64,000 nt of DNA from Candidatus Zipacnadia bacterium (GCA_029821735.1 JALGSU010000001.1:248001-312000), one strand, 5' to 3'. Shown: positions 51,406-61,036, numbered from the stretch's first letter. The notes: a model not told the origin generated them from the sequence alone. A program made the numbers and translations.

Positions 51406-52032
51406 ATGCATCTGAGAGTATCGCGGCACGGCTTCACACTCATCGAGTTGCTGGTGGTGATCGCGATCATCGCGATCCTGGCGGCCATGCTCTTCCCCGT
51501 CTTCTCGCGGGCGCGCGGCAAGGTGAGGCAGGCCAGTTGCCTGTCGAATCTCCGCCAGCTCGCGATGGCCATGAACCAATACATATCCGACTACGATGGG
51601 CTCTATCCCTACAATCTCGGCCCACGCGCGCCTGCCGGGGAAGGTGATTCGGGCAGCCCCGATGGCACCAACCGCTGGGACGGGGCGCCGTATGTCCGGG
51701 CGCTGATGCCCTACGTGGCCAATGGTCAGTTGCCCTTCTGTCCTTCTCTGGTTGATCAGCCTGCTGACATTGGCCCGGAGACCAACTACGAGGTCAATGC
51801 CATGATCGTCATCAACACTTTTGGAGGCTCGTGGCGACCGCACTCGGGCCCGGTCACTGACTCGGACATCGCCGATCCGTCCAATGTGCTGATCTTCCAG
51901 GACTACTACGGTGACGGCACGGGCCAGCAGCACGGGGGTGGCCGGAACTTCGCCTGCTGTGACGGTCGGGCCAAGTGGCAGCACGCGAGCGTGAAGGGCG
52001 ACGACTCAATCCACTCGCGCTGGTGGCAGTAG
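51406..52032 (+). CDS. Type II secretion/prepilin-like protein with H-X9-DG motif
   Basis: The 208-residue pseudopilin-like exported protein has a type IV prepilin cleavage site (RHG/FTLIELLVV), so the first 9 residues are removed and the N-terminus is methylated. A hydrophobic helix carries the phrase AAMLFPVFSRARGK, and the conserved SCLSNLRQL is followed by a small C-terminal domain. The C-terminal H-x9-DG motif is exact (His, nine residues, then DG near 188-200). Proteins of this family occur in large numbers in Armatimonadota, Planctomycetota and Verrucomicrobiota. It starts 5 bp after the formate dehydrogenase stop with GAGG near 51392, which may be chance read-through. Confidence 0.85.
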   Translation: MHLRVSRHGFTLIELLVVIAIIAILAAMLFPVFSRARGKVRQASCLSNLRQLAMAMNQYISDYDGLYPYNLGPRAPAGEGDSGSPDGTNRWDGAPYVRALMPYVANGQLPFCPSLVDQPADIGPETNYEVNAMIVINTFGGSWRPHSGPVTDSDIADPSNVLIFQDYYGDGTGQQHGGGRNFACCDGRAKWQHASVKGDDSIHSRWWQ

Positions 52033-52063
52033 CGCCCGTCCTGATACACACCACGCACATGAA

Positions 52064-52090
52064 AGGGGCGCGCCCAATGGGCGCGCCCCT
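52064..52090. terminator. Bidirectional terminator hairpin
   Basis: AGGGGCGCGCCC (52064-52075) pairs perfectly with GGGCGCGCCCCT (52079-52090), loop AAT, followed by CTTTC on the plus strand and by TTTC on the minus strand. It lies between the convergent prepilin and FKBP genes. Confidence 0.7.
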
Positions 52091-52117
52091 CTTTCGTTGC
52101 CTGCCGATCGGGTGGGG

Positions 52118-52675
52118 CTACTTGACCTCGAAGAGTTCGACCTCGAAGATCAGCTTCGCGTTCGGCGGGATGACGCCACCCGCGCCGGCCGCGCCATAGC
52201 CAAGCTCTGACGGGATGGTCAGCTTGCGCTTGCCGCCAACCTTCATGCCCTGCACGCCCTCGTCCCAGCCGGGGATGACATTCCCAGCGTCAAGCGTGAA
52301 ATCGAACTGGTCGCCTCGATCCAGGGAACTGTCGAACTTCGTGCCATCTTCCAGCCAACCGGTGTAGTGAACGTACACCTTCGCGCCGGACGTAGCTTCT
52401 GCGCCGTCGCCGACGACCAGGTCCTCGTACTGCAGACCGGACTCGGTGGTGATGATACCCATGGGTGCCTCCTCAGGCGCGTCTGTGGTTGCGGCATCTG
52501 TCTGCTCGGCGTCCTCGGCCGGCGACTGCCGCGCGTCAGCGTCCGCTGGTGCTGTGTCGACTGGCGGCGCGGTGTCAACCGGCGGCTCCTCCGGTACGTC
52601 AGGCTGGGGGCAGCCGCACAGCACGAGCAGGCTCGCCAGAGCAACAAGCGTCATGATAAGTGTACCCGTTCGCAC
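52118..52675 (-). CDS. FKBP-type peptidyl-prolyl isomerase lipoprotein
   Basis: The 185-residue exported lipoprotein has a signal peptide with lipobox LVLCGC (about 14-20), an Asp/Pro/Ala/Glu-rich linker (about 22-75) and one C-terminal FKBP domain (about 85-185; YEDLVVGDG, VYVHYTGWLEDGTKFDSS, VIPGWDEGVQGMKVGGKRKL, IPSELGYG, LIFEVELFEV). The prolyl-isomerase active-site residues (Y-x-G, D, V-I-P-G-W) are all kept, so it should be active in the periplasm. I chose GTG 52675 since AGGGAGGA lies 5 nt upstream and it gives a basic N-terminus; ATG 52654 lacks a ribosome site. Confidence 0.9.
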   Translation of the reverse strand: MRTGTLIMTLVALASLLVLCGCPQPDVPEEPPVDTAPPVDTAPADADARQSPAEDAEQTDAATTDAPEEAPMGIITTESGLQYEDLVVGDGAEATSGAKVYVHYTGWLEDGTKFDSSLDRGDQFDFTLDAGNVIPGWDEGVQGMKVGGKRKLTIPSELGYGAAGAGGVIPPNAKLIFEVELFEVK

Positions 52676-52837
52676 GTTCTTCCTCCCTGTACTGCAGCGC
52701 GTCGATTGGCGCGTCTCCATAGAGCATTTCCCGGTGAGCCCGCATTACACCTGCTCGGCGGAGGCCCCCCGGCCCTGCATCGCGAACCTACAGGCAAGAG
52801 ACGTCGCCAATGGCTCCGCCCGGAGGGTGAAGCGCAG

Positions 52838-53941
52838 ATGAAAACGACAGCGTCGGTCGTAGGCATCGTGATCGCGCTCGCACTGACCGTTGCGACAGCG
52901 TGGGCCGAGCGCCCCGTCAGCTATCTGGTCCAGAGCGTTGGGCCGGTGCAGGTGACTCTGGGCGCCCCCGAGGCCGTCAAGTGCACCAGCGTTGGGAGTG
53001 TGACGGGTGGTTGGCGCCAGGTCAGTGATGCCTGGGCGGACGGACGCCTGAGCGTCTCGCTGACCGGTGAGGACCTGCGCTCGGGCGCGGCAGTGATCGT
53101 GCTCGATCCTCCCGAGTGGCTGGACATGACCGACAACGAGCCGCCGGTTGTCCAGCGTCTGGCGGTGGATGGCGTTACCTATGATGTGCCTCAGGTATCC
53201 CTTGGTTGGCTGCCGGCCCCCCCCGTGAAGATCACTATGGAGGTGCGCGACAAGCGCAACCGCCTCGATCAGGGCTCGGTGCTGGTCCAGTGGCAGAACC
53301 GCCAGCTCCGTCCCGGTGACGCGGGCGTGAGCGTGACGTCCAAGGGCCCGCGCCACGCACGCATCGAGTTCATACCCGCCCAGGCCGGTCTGTCTGACGA
53401 GGGCGGCAGCGCCTCCGTGATCCTCTCGGTGGACGACACGGCGCTCGACCTGGTGCAGGCTCGCCGCGAGGTGACATGGAGTCTGTCGCCCGCAATCACA
53501 CTCGACGATGGCACGCGCGTCACCGTGGACAGTTCCTCCGAAGACGAGGGCTGGCGTGACTGGCAGGTCATCTTCGACGGCTCACCGATGCGGGATGACG
53601 AGACCACCACTCGGGATCGGACCTGGCTCTCGGCCGATCACGAAACCGAGCACTGGATCCGCTTCGACTTCCCCGAGCCACGCGCGGTTGACGGCATCGA
53701 TCTATACTGGGCGTACTACCAGGTCTGGCGCACATCGGTGGCCTACGATGTCCAGACGTGGGACGGTGAGGCGTGGGTGACCCAGGTGCCGGTCCGGGAT
53801 CAGGCGGAGGCTGGCAAGAGCGAACACCGCTTCGCGCCCACGAAGACCACCGCGCTTCGCGTACTACAGCCGGCGCTGTCCGGACACCCCGGACGCGCGG
53901 GCTATCTCTGGCTCTCAGAGGTGGAGTTGTCCCAACGCTAG
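52838..53941 (+). CDS. Exported protein with C-terminal F5/8 type C (discoidin-like) domain
   Basis: The 367-residue protein has a signal peptide (about 1-23, ending TAWAE), a central beta-rich region of unknown fold (about 25-225; WLDMTDNEPPVVQRLAVDGV) and a C-terminal discoidin-like carbohydrate-binding domain (about 230-365; DETTTRDRTWLSADHETEHWI, then RFDFPEPRAVDGIDLYW, VTQVPVRDQ, and WLSEVELS). It has no catalytic domain that I recognise. GGAGGG lies 10 nt before ATG 52838. It is divergent from the FKBP gene. Its stop overlaps that of the convergent flavodoxin gene by 4 bp. Confidence 0.7.
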   Translation: MKTTASVVGIVIALALTVATAWAERPVSYLVQSVGPVQVTLGAPEAVKCTSVGSVTGGWRQVSDAWADGRLSVSLTGEDLRSGAAVIVLDPPEWLDMTDNEPPVVQRLAVDGVTYDVPQVSLGWLPAPPVKITMEVRDKRNRLDQGSVLVQWQNRQLRPGDAGVSVTSKGPRHARIEFIPAQAGLSDEGGSASVILSVDDTALDLVQARREVTWSLSPAITLDDGTRVTVDSSSEDEGWRDWQVIFDGSPMRDDETTTRDRTWLSADHETEHWIRFDFPEPRAVDGIDLYWAYYQVWRTSVAYDVQTWDGEAWVTQVPVRDQAEAGKSEHRFAPTKTTALRVLQPALSGHPGRAGYLWLSEVELSQR

Positions 53942-54465
53942 CCTTCCGCCAGCATCCCGTGGACTTTGGTGGCCCAGGCGCGGATCGCGTCCCAGTCCCT
54001 GAAGTCCGTCACGCCGCTTGTTGGCCCGCCGCCCGCGCCGCAAAGCGCGCGTACGAACTGGCGCATGAACACGTTGTACTTCGGGTAGTTGAGGACCCCC
54101 GCGAAGCTGACGAAGTCCACCGGTTCAACGGATGGCGCGGTCTTTAGCACCTTGGGGATGTACTTCTCGGTCACATCCTTCTCATACTTTTCCATGGCGC
54201 CCGAGAAACTCGCGCAGAACATGGCCACCGGCATCTCGGACAGCGCCTCGGCGTGTGTGGTCAAGAAGGTGCGCGCTGGCCGCAGGAAGCCGCCGAACCA
54301 GATGGGCGCTCCCACGACCACTGCGTCATAGCCCTCCACCGACTCCACCTTGCGGCACCGGATCACGTCGACTTCGGCGCCTAACTCGCGCAGGACGTCG
54401 GCGATTGTCTCGGCTGTCTCGCGCGTGCTTCCGTGCGCTGTTTCGTATGCGACTAGAACGAGCAT
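53938..54465 (-). CDS. Flavodoxin-like protein (HemG-type)
   Basis: The 175-residue flavodoxin-fold protein has the FMN phosphate loop YETAHGSTRETAETIA at its start, VVVGAPIWFGGFLRPARTFL as 90s-loop region and a C-terminal DWDAIRAWATK helix. It resembles the flavodoxin-5/protoporphyrinogen dehydrogenase (HemG) family more than electron-shuttle flavodoxins; the actual substrate is unknown. I start at ATG 54465 because GGAGG lies 7 nt upstream; ATG 54471 sits 1 nt from it. The gene has no partner in the same direction. Confidence 0.8.
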   Translation of the reverse strand: MLVLVAYETAHGSTRETAETIADVLRELGAEVDVIRCRKVESVEGYDAVVVGAPIWFGGFLRPARTFLTTHAEALSEMPVAMFCASFSGAMEKYEKDVTEKYIPKVLKTAPSVEPVDFVSFAGVLNYPKYNVFMRQFVRALCGAGGGPTSGVTDFRDWDAIRAWATKVHGMLAEG

Positions 54466-54637
54466 GTACATACCTCCAGATGATGGAAAAGCACGTGTTT
54501 CACCATCACCGCTCTCCTTACCTGCACGTGCTCTCATTTGTCTGACGCCGTGATCGGAGGACATGTTCGGTCGGCGTGGAATGCAGAGTCAGTGCACATC
54601 GTCGCATACACGTAGCCGGACCCCGGAGGCACTGAGA

Positions 54638-57370
54638 ATGATGCGCTCAGTTCACATCTGCACCGCGATACTGACCACGATGGCGTTCGCCCTCGTCATC
54701 GCTCCGAACGCAGGCTCCGATGATGTCAGGCGCGACACGCTCGGGGCTGAGTACATGCACCCCGAGAACGGCTTCTGTTACACCGCCGGGATGGACTTCG
54801 GTGAAGAGGGCGACAAGTTTACCGGCGCCAAGTCCATGCTGCAGGTCTTCGAGGACGGCAAACCACTCGGCCCGCCGCACTCGATGCACGCGGACATCCG
54901 CGAGAAGGGTGGTGGGCGCTACTCCCACTGGACGCGCGAGGGCCTCTACTTCTCCGCCTCCGACAACACCGATCCTCGCACCAATGGCCGCAAGTATGAG
55001 GTGGCTTCCGCCAATCCCGTCAGCACGCTCGGCGGGTTGGAGGCGTTGCCCGCTCAGTTGAGGACACATGTCGAGGAGATCACCTCTTCGGCGGCCGAGT
55101 ACACCGTCCCCATGGCCGGCACGCTGGACATGGAGAACACCCGGACCGTCGCGTGCAGCAACTACTACATCACTTTCCAGCCCAACATCCAACTCACTCT
55201 CGAGAACACCGGTGACACGCCGGTTGTCAATCCGCGCCTCGTCATCAACGACCGCGGCAACTGGTATACCTTCGACAGCCTGCTCGATGAGTTCACGCGT
55301 GGCGCCGAGACTGATCAGGAGAAGGTCTACTTCATCTGGCAGACGATGCGCGAGAATCTCTACCACAACAGTCCGCTCTTCGGCGACAGCGAGCCGCACG
55401 ATCCGGTCAAGCTCTTCAACGTGTACGGCCTGAACCTGTGCGATGATGCCGGCAACGTCGGTTGCTCGCTCTTCATACACTCCGGGTTTGCTGGCTCGAA
55501 GAACCGCGCGCTCCACGGGCACGTGCAGTGTGAGGCCTTCATAGACGGCGACCTCCAGTTCATGGATATTGACATGGACGCTTTCTACCTCGACTACGAG
55601 AACGAGCGCCCGGTCAGCGGCGACACCTGCGCGCGCGACCATGACCTAGTGCGTCGCGAACTCAACTACGGGCCTGTGGTCGGGCGGTGGGTCGACAGCG
55701 AAGGCCCCGCTTCGCTCTTTGGGCCAGACGATAGAGAGGCCTTTCCTCAACTGCGCGGCCACGAAATCGCCTACACGCTTCGTCCGGGCGAGAAAGCCCA
55801 GTTCCGCTGGGACAATGTCGGCAAGTTCAACGCTGAGAACGCCGACCGTGCTCGCCCGCCCCGGTTCTGGGGAAACTCGAAGTTCATCTACGAGCCGAAG
55901 CTGACTCCCGAGCGGCTCGCGGCCGATGCCCACACCGTAACCGACATCGGTCCGGTGGCTGACGACGGCGCCGCGCTCGCAGGTCTCTCGGCGGACGCGG
56001 AACTGGTCTACGAGATGAAGCTGGCCTACGCCGCGTGCGGCGGGACGCTCAGTGCCAGCTTCCTCGGGCACGACGCTGGCGATCGCTTCTCCCTGGCCCT
56101 CTCGCTCGATGGGGAGACTTGGAAGCCGCTCTGGGAGCAGCAGAGCGAGGGGCTTGTGAAAGCCGAAGTCGACCTCGCCGAAGCGCTGGACGTGCACAAC
56201 AAGCCCGGTAAGTATCTCTACTACGTGAAGGTCGGCCTGGGCTCGGCGACCGCTGTCCAGGGCGCGGGGCTGAGGTCCCTGAAGATTGAGACTGACGTGA
56301 TGGCCGCGCCGGTCTCCCTGCCGCGCTTGAGTCTCGGCGACAACCGCGTGGTCTACACCGATGCCACGAAGGGGCCGCATCGCCTGCGCATCACTCACGA
56401 GTGGCAGGAGAGTGACGCGGTCACGCCGCTCGCGCCCCCTGCAACCCGCGATTACCCACCCAAGGGCGGCGACATCACCGACGCGGTGCTGGAGTATTCG
56501 TGGCCTGCGGTTGAGGGAGCGGTCAACTACCATCTGCAGGTCAGCCGTCGGGCTGACTTCCGCTTCCCTTACCGGACCGGCCTGGACGTCATCATTCCCA
56601 CGACCACCTGGTCGGTGCCGCACACGGGCATCTACAGTCCAGACACCACCTACTACTGGCGAGTGTGCTGTCAGGACCGGTATGGCACGTGGGGTGAGTG
56701 GAGCGAGCCCTGGACATTCACCTGGCGCGGCCCGCGCGTGCCGGTAAACGTGCGCCTCGAGCAGACCGAGCGTGTCTTCACCCTCCGCTGGGACCCGAAC
56801 CCGCGCGGTGAACGTCCGGTGCGCTACGAGGTCTACGGCAGCGACGAGAAGGGCTTCCCGGCTCGCAAGGAGGGCTACGCCTGCTACAACCTGGGCGATG
56901 TGCCCGGCAACTTCCTGACCGAGACCACGGACACGTCGATGGTGGTCGTCAAGTCGGGCGCTCAGGCTGAGAACATGAACCGCGTTTACTACCGAGTGGT
57001 CGCGATCGACGCCGCAGGCACGCCAAGCGGTCCGTCCGACTACGCCGAGGCCCCGCACCCATTCGTCTACTCCGACCCGGTCGCGGCCGCGGAGGTCGGG
57101 CAGCAGTACTCCTATCCGACCATGAGCCTGCGCTCGCTCAATGACCTCCAGCATCACTACGAGGCGCCCGGCAACCAGTTCTGGGATGTCGAGGAGAACA
57201 CTTTTGCGCTCGCCGAGGGCCCACAGTGGCTGACCATCGACCCGAAGACCGGCGTCCTGTCCGGCACGCCGGCCGCTGGCGATGCGGGCAAGGTGACGGT
57301 TCGCGTCGAGGTGACCAACCAGTTCGAGGGCAAAGCCGACCAGCAGTTCGAGCTGACTGTCGCTCAATGA
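54638..57370 (+). CDS. Large exported transglutaminase-like protein with Fn3/Ig tail
   Basis: The 910-residue exported protein has a signal peptide (about 1-27). An N-terminal half with a papain-like transglutaminase core (about 200-340) shows Cys276 in AGNVGCSLF, His295 in LHGHVQCEAF and Asp310/312 in FMDIDMD in the right order and spacing. Two or three beta-sandwich domains follow, including a fibronectin-III-like pair (about 620-830; YSWPAVEGAVNYHLQVS, TYYWRVCCQDRYGTWGEWSEPW). The last is a putative Ig/cadherin-like repeat at the C-terminus (QWLTIDPKTGVLSGTP). It might cut or link peptides or amides on the cell surface; the catalytic set is inferred. GGAGG lies 8 nt before ATG 54638. Confidence 0.65.
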   Translation: MMRSVHICTAILTTMAFALVIAPNAGSDDVRRDTLGAEYMHPENGFCYTAGMDFGEEGDKFTGAKSMLQVFEDGKPLGPPHSMHADIREKGGGRYSHWTREGLYFSASDNTDPRTNGRKYEVASANPVSTLGGLEALPAQLRTHVEEITSSAAEYTVPMAGTLDMENTRTVACSNYYITFQPNIQLTLENTGDTPVVNPRLVINDRGNWYTFDSLLDEFTRGAETDQEKVYFIWQTMRENLYHNSPLFGDSEPHDPVKLFNVYGLNLCDDAGNVGCSLFIHSGFAGSKNRALHGHVQCEAFIDGDLQFMDIDMDAFYLDYENERPVSGDTCARDHDLVRRELNYGPVVGRWVDSEGPASLFGPDDREAFPQLRGHEIAYTLRPGEKAQFRWDNVGKFNAENADRARPPRFWGNSKFIYEPKLTPERLAADAHTVTDIGPVADDGAALAGLSADAELVYEMKLAYAACGGTLSASFLGHDAGDRFSLALSLDGETWKPLWEQQSEGLVKAEVDLAEALDVHNKPGKYLYYVKVGLGSATAVQGAGLRSLKIETDVMAAPVSLPRLSLGDNRVVYTDATKGPHRLRITHEWQESDAVTPLAPPATRDYPPKGGDITDAVLEYSWPAVEGAVNYHLQVSRRADFRFPYRTGLDVIIPTTTWSVPHTGIYSPDTTYYWRVCCQDRYGTWGEWSEPWTFTWRGPRVPVNVRLEQTERVFTLRWDPNPRGERPVRYEVYGSDEKGFPARKEGYACYNLGDVPGNFLTETTDTSMVVVKSGAQAENMNRVYYRVVAIDAAGTPSGPSDYAEAPHPFVYSDPVAAAEVGQQYSYPTMSLRSLNDLQHHYEAPGNQFWDVEENTFALAEGPQWLTIDPKTGVLSGTPAAGDAGKVTVRVEVTNQFEGKADQQFELTVAQ

Positions 57371-57394
57371 CGATCACGCGGTATGGCGACACGA

Positions 57395-57424
57395 AGATGC
57401 CGAGCCCTTGCGGGCTCGGCATCT
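57395..57424. terminator. Bidirectional terminator hairpin
   Basis: A 13-bp perfect stem (57395-57407 with 57412-57424) around loop TTGC, 25 bp after the stop of the transglutaminase-like gene and 23 bp before the stop of the convergent oxidoreductase gene. Confidence 0.75.
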
Positions 57425-57446
57425 GTGTATTTGCATGCGGCGGCGA

Positions 57447-58478
57447 TCAGAGACCGTCGGGCAGGATCTCCGCCAGTTCCACGGGCACGCAGCCACGTTC
57501 CACTGACAGGTAGCCGCCGAGCGACAGCGCCAGCGACTTGACGCCCTCCTCATACGGTACCGCGTTCTTCCCACCGGTCTGCACAGCGTTGACGAAGTCG
57601 GTCAACACTGCGTCGGCCCAGTTGCTCCCAGCGTCCATCGAGCCCTCGCCGTCCTCATTCGTCCAGCTCGCGTTCTGGCTGTCGATGGTCACCAGACAGT
57701 CCTCCGCCACCACCTTGAAGCCGTTGTCCCACGCCACCTGCGGGATCATCGAGCACGACAGCGTGCCCAGAGAGCCCGACTCATACTCGAGAATGAGCGC
57801 GGTGGTATCCGGGATCTCGAAGCCATCCTTGTAGCCCACCAGGCCCGCCTCTGGCTCCTCGTAGCCCGCCGGCGGCTCCCACGAGCGAACCTGCGTGGTC
57901 TTGCCGATGACGCTCTTGACGTCGCCGGCGAGGAAGCGGCCCAGGTCCAGCATGTGCGTGGCCTGCTCAACAAGTTGCCCGCCGCCCATGTCCATCTTCG
58001 TCCACCAGCCCTTGTTGGGCATCCCGGGCATGTAGTAGTGCGCCTGCACCATCGCGATCGCGCGCTCGGCCAGCATCTGCTGCACGTGCTTGATCGGCTC
58101 GGACAAGCGGAACATGTAGCCGACCTGGCAGATGATGCCTGCGTCCCGCACCGAATCCAGCACGCCCTTCGCCATCTCCATGCTGATCGCGACGGGCTTC
58201 TCCACGAAGATGTGGATGCCGCGCTTGGCCGCTTCGGCCTCGATGTCGCCATGGGCGAACGGCGGCGTGCAGATCACGATCGCGTCCGGGCTCTCCTTGT
58301 CATACATCTCGACGAAGTCCGAGTACGCCGTGCCGCCGTACTTCGCTGCCGCTTCGTCCGCGAGATCCTTGACGATATCGCAGGTGCCGACGATCTCCAT
58401 CTCTGGATGCTTCATGGCGCACCCAAGGTGCCGGTTCGCGATCCCGCCGGTACCAACGAATCCCAGTCGAACTGCCAT
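57447..58478 (-). CDS. Gfo/Idh/MocA family NAD(P)-dependent sugar oxidoreductase
   Basis: The 343-residue cytoplasmic protein has a Rossmann domain (about 1-120; GFVGTGGIANRHLG, ICTPPFAHGDI, the EKPV motif with active-site-type Lys) and a C-terminal alpha/beta domain (about 125-330; GGGQLVEQATHMLDLGRFLAGD, with the His of Q-A-T-H-M-L-D as family catalytic site). It would oxidise a sugar or polyol such as an inositol or a uronic acid. GGAG is 9 nt before ATG 58478; the first in-frame ATG 58487 abuts the site. It follows the glycosidase-like gene in the same direction (107 bp), so it may process its product. Confidence 0.88.
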   Translation of the reverse strand: MAVRLGFVGTGGIANRHLGCAMKHPEMEIVGTCDIVKDLADEAAAKYGGTAYSDFVEMYDKESPDAIVICTPPFAHGDIEAEAAKRGIHIFVEKPVAISMEMAKGVLDSVRDAGIICQVGYMFRLSEPIKHVQQMLAERAIAMVQAHYYMPGMPNKGWWTKMDMGGGQLVEQATHMLDLGRFLAGDVKSVIGKTTQVRSWEPPAGYEEPEAGLVGYKDGFEIPDTTALILEYESGSLGTLSCSMIPQVAWDNGFKVVAEDCLVTIDSQNASWTNEDGEGSMDAGSNWADAVLTDFVNAVQTGGKNAVPYEEGVKSLALSLGGYLSVERGCVPVELAEILPDGL

Positions 58479-58585
58479 CTGGCTCATCTCCTTGATTACT
58501 TGGTCTGACAGGCGCCTGTTGCGCGCCGGATGTGTGGCGTAATGTCGTGCAAGTTCGCCCGTCGCTCGCACTTGTCCTTCTGTCC

Positions 58586-61036
58586 TCAGTTGCGCTGAAG
58601 AACGAATGTGTGCAACTCGCCGGGCGCGAGTGTTGTCTCCACGCCTGCCGCGAATTGCTCGGCGGAGTAGCTGCGCATATCGCCGAACACGATGCCGGTC
58701 ACCGGATCGCTGATGCGGTAGTTGCCCTCCGCCAGTCCCGCGATCTTGACCGTCACCGGGAAGGTCCGCTTGGTATCCAGCCCCGCCAGTACCAGCAGGC
58801 GACGCTCACCCTCGCCGAAGAGCTTGCAGTAGGCGACGTGGCCGAGATACTTGTCGTCCATCGAGCTGCCGGTGACGCCGATCTTCACGCCATCCTCGAT
58901 CGGCTGGTCGGCAAATTCCTCCAGCAGCGCCGCGTGGCGCACTGCCTTGGCTGCGGCCGCGTAGAAGTGCCCGTCCATGCCGCGCCCGGTATACACATAG
59001 ATGCCCTCGCAGCCCTCCGCGAGCGAGGTCACGATCTCCATAGCCATCTGATCTGGCGTCGTCGCCCAGCACAGCGTCGCCATCGAGCCCTTCTGGATGC
59101 CCTCGATGCCCAGCCACACCGGAACCGGCGCGTCTGGATGCTGCGCTTCGGCGAAATCGACGACCTGCCGCGCGCGCTCGACCGTCGTGCGGTGTCTGCC
59201 TCGCCAGCGATCGTTCACCACGTCGTAGTATACGTAAGTGAACGGCCCGTGCGCATCGATGCAGTCCTTGTAGTAGATGGGATGCTCCACATCGCCGCTC
59301 GTCGTGATCTGCTCGTCCACTTCATCCTGCGTCGGCGCGGCCGTCCCGTAGCGCCCGGTGCCTGTCCACGGGATGAACATCAGATCGCGGCCGACTTCCT
59401 CCTCCAACTCCCGGCACTTATCGAAGTAGGTCTTCGCGATGCGCCCCTCTGTCTCAGCCCGGAACCGTGCCCATGCCAGCTTGTGCTGCTCGAGAATCCC
59501 CGCCGGCCCAAGTTCCTTGAGCGTGGCCAGCGGAATATCTGCATACGCAGCGAACGCCTCCAGGCAGCGGTCACACCAGCAATACTGCTCCAGCTTGAAC
59601 GCGCCTGGCGGCTCCCAGTTGATGGCGAAGCCGTCCATCGCGTCCGCGCGGATCCACTTCGCGACGATGTCCTCCAGGCAGGCCTGCTCGAAGTGCTCGC
59701 CACGGTTGGCCGTGTAGGTGGGGCAGAGGCCGCCGAAGCTCGGGTTGCCCTCGGCGTCCACAGCCGCGATCGCCGCGTCCTTGTTCCCGTAGCCGACGTT
59801 GTAGACCACGCCCTGCCCGGGCATCAGGAAGTGCCGCATGATCCCACGTTCTTTGAGTGCCTGCGCCAGCACCGTCGGATCCGGGTTCACGCTCCATGTG
59901 CACACATTCATTCCTGTGTGCGCGTACAGGTCAGCCAGCCCCTCGAGTGCCTCGGGGCCTGCACGATACGCGTCCGTGAGCAGCATGCCGATCCGGTAGC
60001 GCTCCAGCTTCGGCGCCTCCGGCAGCGGGTCGAGGACCTTGATCGTGATCGGCTGCGGCTCCTGCGCTTCGGAATCACACTCAAAGTGGTAGTAGCCTGT
60101 GTATTCGCCCGGCGCGACCTCGGCCTTGAGGTACACCAGGCTACCTCGGTAGTAATCGTAGTTCGGTCGCATATGCCGGTTGTCCTCGATCGGGCAGAGC
60201 CACTTGACCAGCTTCTCACCTGCCTGCTCGACCGCCTCACCCGTCGCCGGTGGCTCGATCCGCCCGTCACCGCCGACCACGGACACGCCTTCTGGCAGCA
60301 GCAGCGAAACGCACGGGCCGGTCACCTGCTTCTCGGTCATGTTCTGCACCAGGAACAGCAGCGGCTGCGCCTCGCCCTGAATGAGCCCGATCGACTGATC
60401 CTCCGGTAGCCAGTGTTGCGGGAAGGGCTGCACGAGGATGTCCTCGGTCGGCACCATGTCCTCGCGGACCTCGCCCGTGTTGATGAACTCCAGATCATCG
60501 ATCCACAACTCGCCCGCCGAGTCCGCGAGCCCGATCACCAGGTTCAGATACGCCGCGTCGGGCCCGGCGTGGGCTTTGATCTCGAACATCGTCCACGGAT
60601 TGTCGAACGGGTCGGCGGAGTCGTTCACCCAACCGCACGCGCTGTTGTCCTCGCGCCGGAAGTTCAGTGAGAACACGATCCCGCGCGCGCTCGGTTCTAC
60701 GTCCTTGCTCCGGTACCAGCAGCGGAAGATGTACTGCTTGCCGCCCTCCACCGGGATGCGCGGGCTGGTCCAGTAGCCGCTGGGATTGGGCGCGTGCGCG
60801 TTGATGTACGCACACCGCTCGCCCGCGTGCGGCTCATCGGTGACCAGCGCAAAGTCGGCTTCGCCCTTGCCGATGTATGTTCCCCAGTCCACCGGCATGC
60901 CGTCCCCCTCCGCCACCTCCATGATCTGCTCAAAGCCCGGGTTCGGGCACAGATTGACGCCGATCTCCTGCTGGGCACATGCTGCGCTCACGATCAACCC
61001 GCTTAGTATCAGTGCGACGCAAATCGGTCGGTTCAT
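58586..61036 (-). CDS. Secreted CBM plus TIM-barrel glycosidase-like protein
   Basis: The 816-residue exported protein has a signal peptide (about 1-22), an N-terminal jelly-roll carbohydrate-binding domain starting NLCPNPGFEQ (about 28-195), a beta-sandwich (about 200-335; QPLLFLVQNMTEKQVTG), a TIM-barrel-like centre (about 345-720) with YTANRGEHFEQACLED, CWCDRCLEAFAAY and GFAINWEPPG (the Glu there could be catalytic), and a small C-terminal beta domain. Cysteines in C-W-C-D-R-C may bind metal. Family is unassigned. GAGGA-type site lies before ATG 61036, which overlaps the upstream stop (ATGA), so translation is coupled. Confidence 0.65.
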   Translation of the reverse strand: MNRPICVALILSGLIVSAACAQQEIGVNLCPNPGFEQIMEVAEGDGMPVDWGTYIGKGEADFALVTDEPHAGERCAYINAHAPNPSGYWTSPRIPVEGGKQYIFRCWYRSKDVEPSARGIVFSLNFRREDNSACGWVNDSADPFDNPWTMFEIKAHAGPDAAYLNLVIGLADSAGELWIDDLEFINTGEVREDMVPTEDILVQPFPQHWLPEDQSIGLIQGEAQPLLFLVQNMTEKQVTGPCVSLLLPEGVSVVGGDGRIEPPATGEAVEQAGEKLVKWLCPIEDNRHMRPNYDYYRGSLVYLKAEVAPGEYTGYYHFECDSEAQEPQPITIKVLDPLPEAPKLERYRIGMLLTDAYRAGPEALEGLADLYAHTGMNVCTWSVNPDPTVLAQALKERGIMRHFLMPGQGVVYNVGYGNKDAAIAAVDAEGNPSFGGLCPTYTANRGEHFEQACLEDIVAKWIRADAMDGFAINWEPPGAFKLEQYCWCDRCLEAFAAYADIPLATLKELGPAGILEQHKLAWARFRAETEGRIAKTYFDKCRELEEEVGRDLMFIPWTGTGRYGTAAPTQDEVDEQITTSGDVEHPIYYKDCIDAHGPFTYVYYDVVNDRWRGRHRTTVERARQVVDFAEAQHPDAPVPVWLGIEGIQKGSMATLCWATTPDQMAMEIVTSLAEGCEGIYVYTGRGMDGHFYAAAAKAVRHAALLEEFADQPIEDGVKIGVTGSSMDDKYLGHVAYCKLFGEGERRLLVLAGLDTKRTFPVTVKIAGLAEGNYRISDPVTGIVFGDMRSYSAEQFAAGVETTLAPGELHTFVLQRN

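Noticed and set aside
55646..57367. Open frame of 573 codons on the minus strand
   Set aside because: It is a shadow of the transglutaminase-like gene; the sequence has no recognisable motif.
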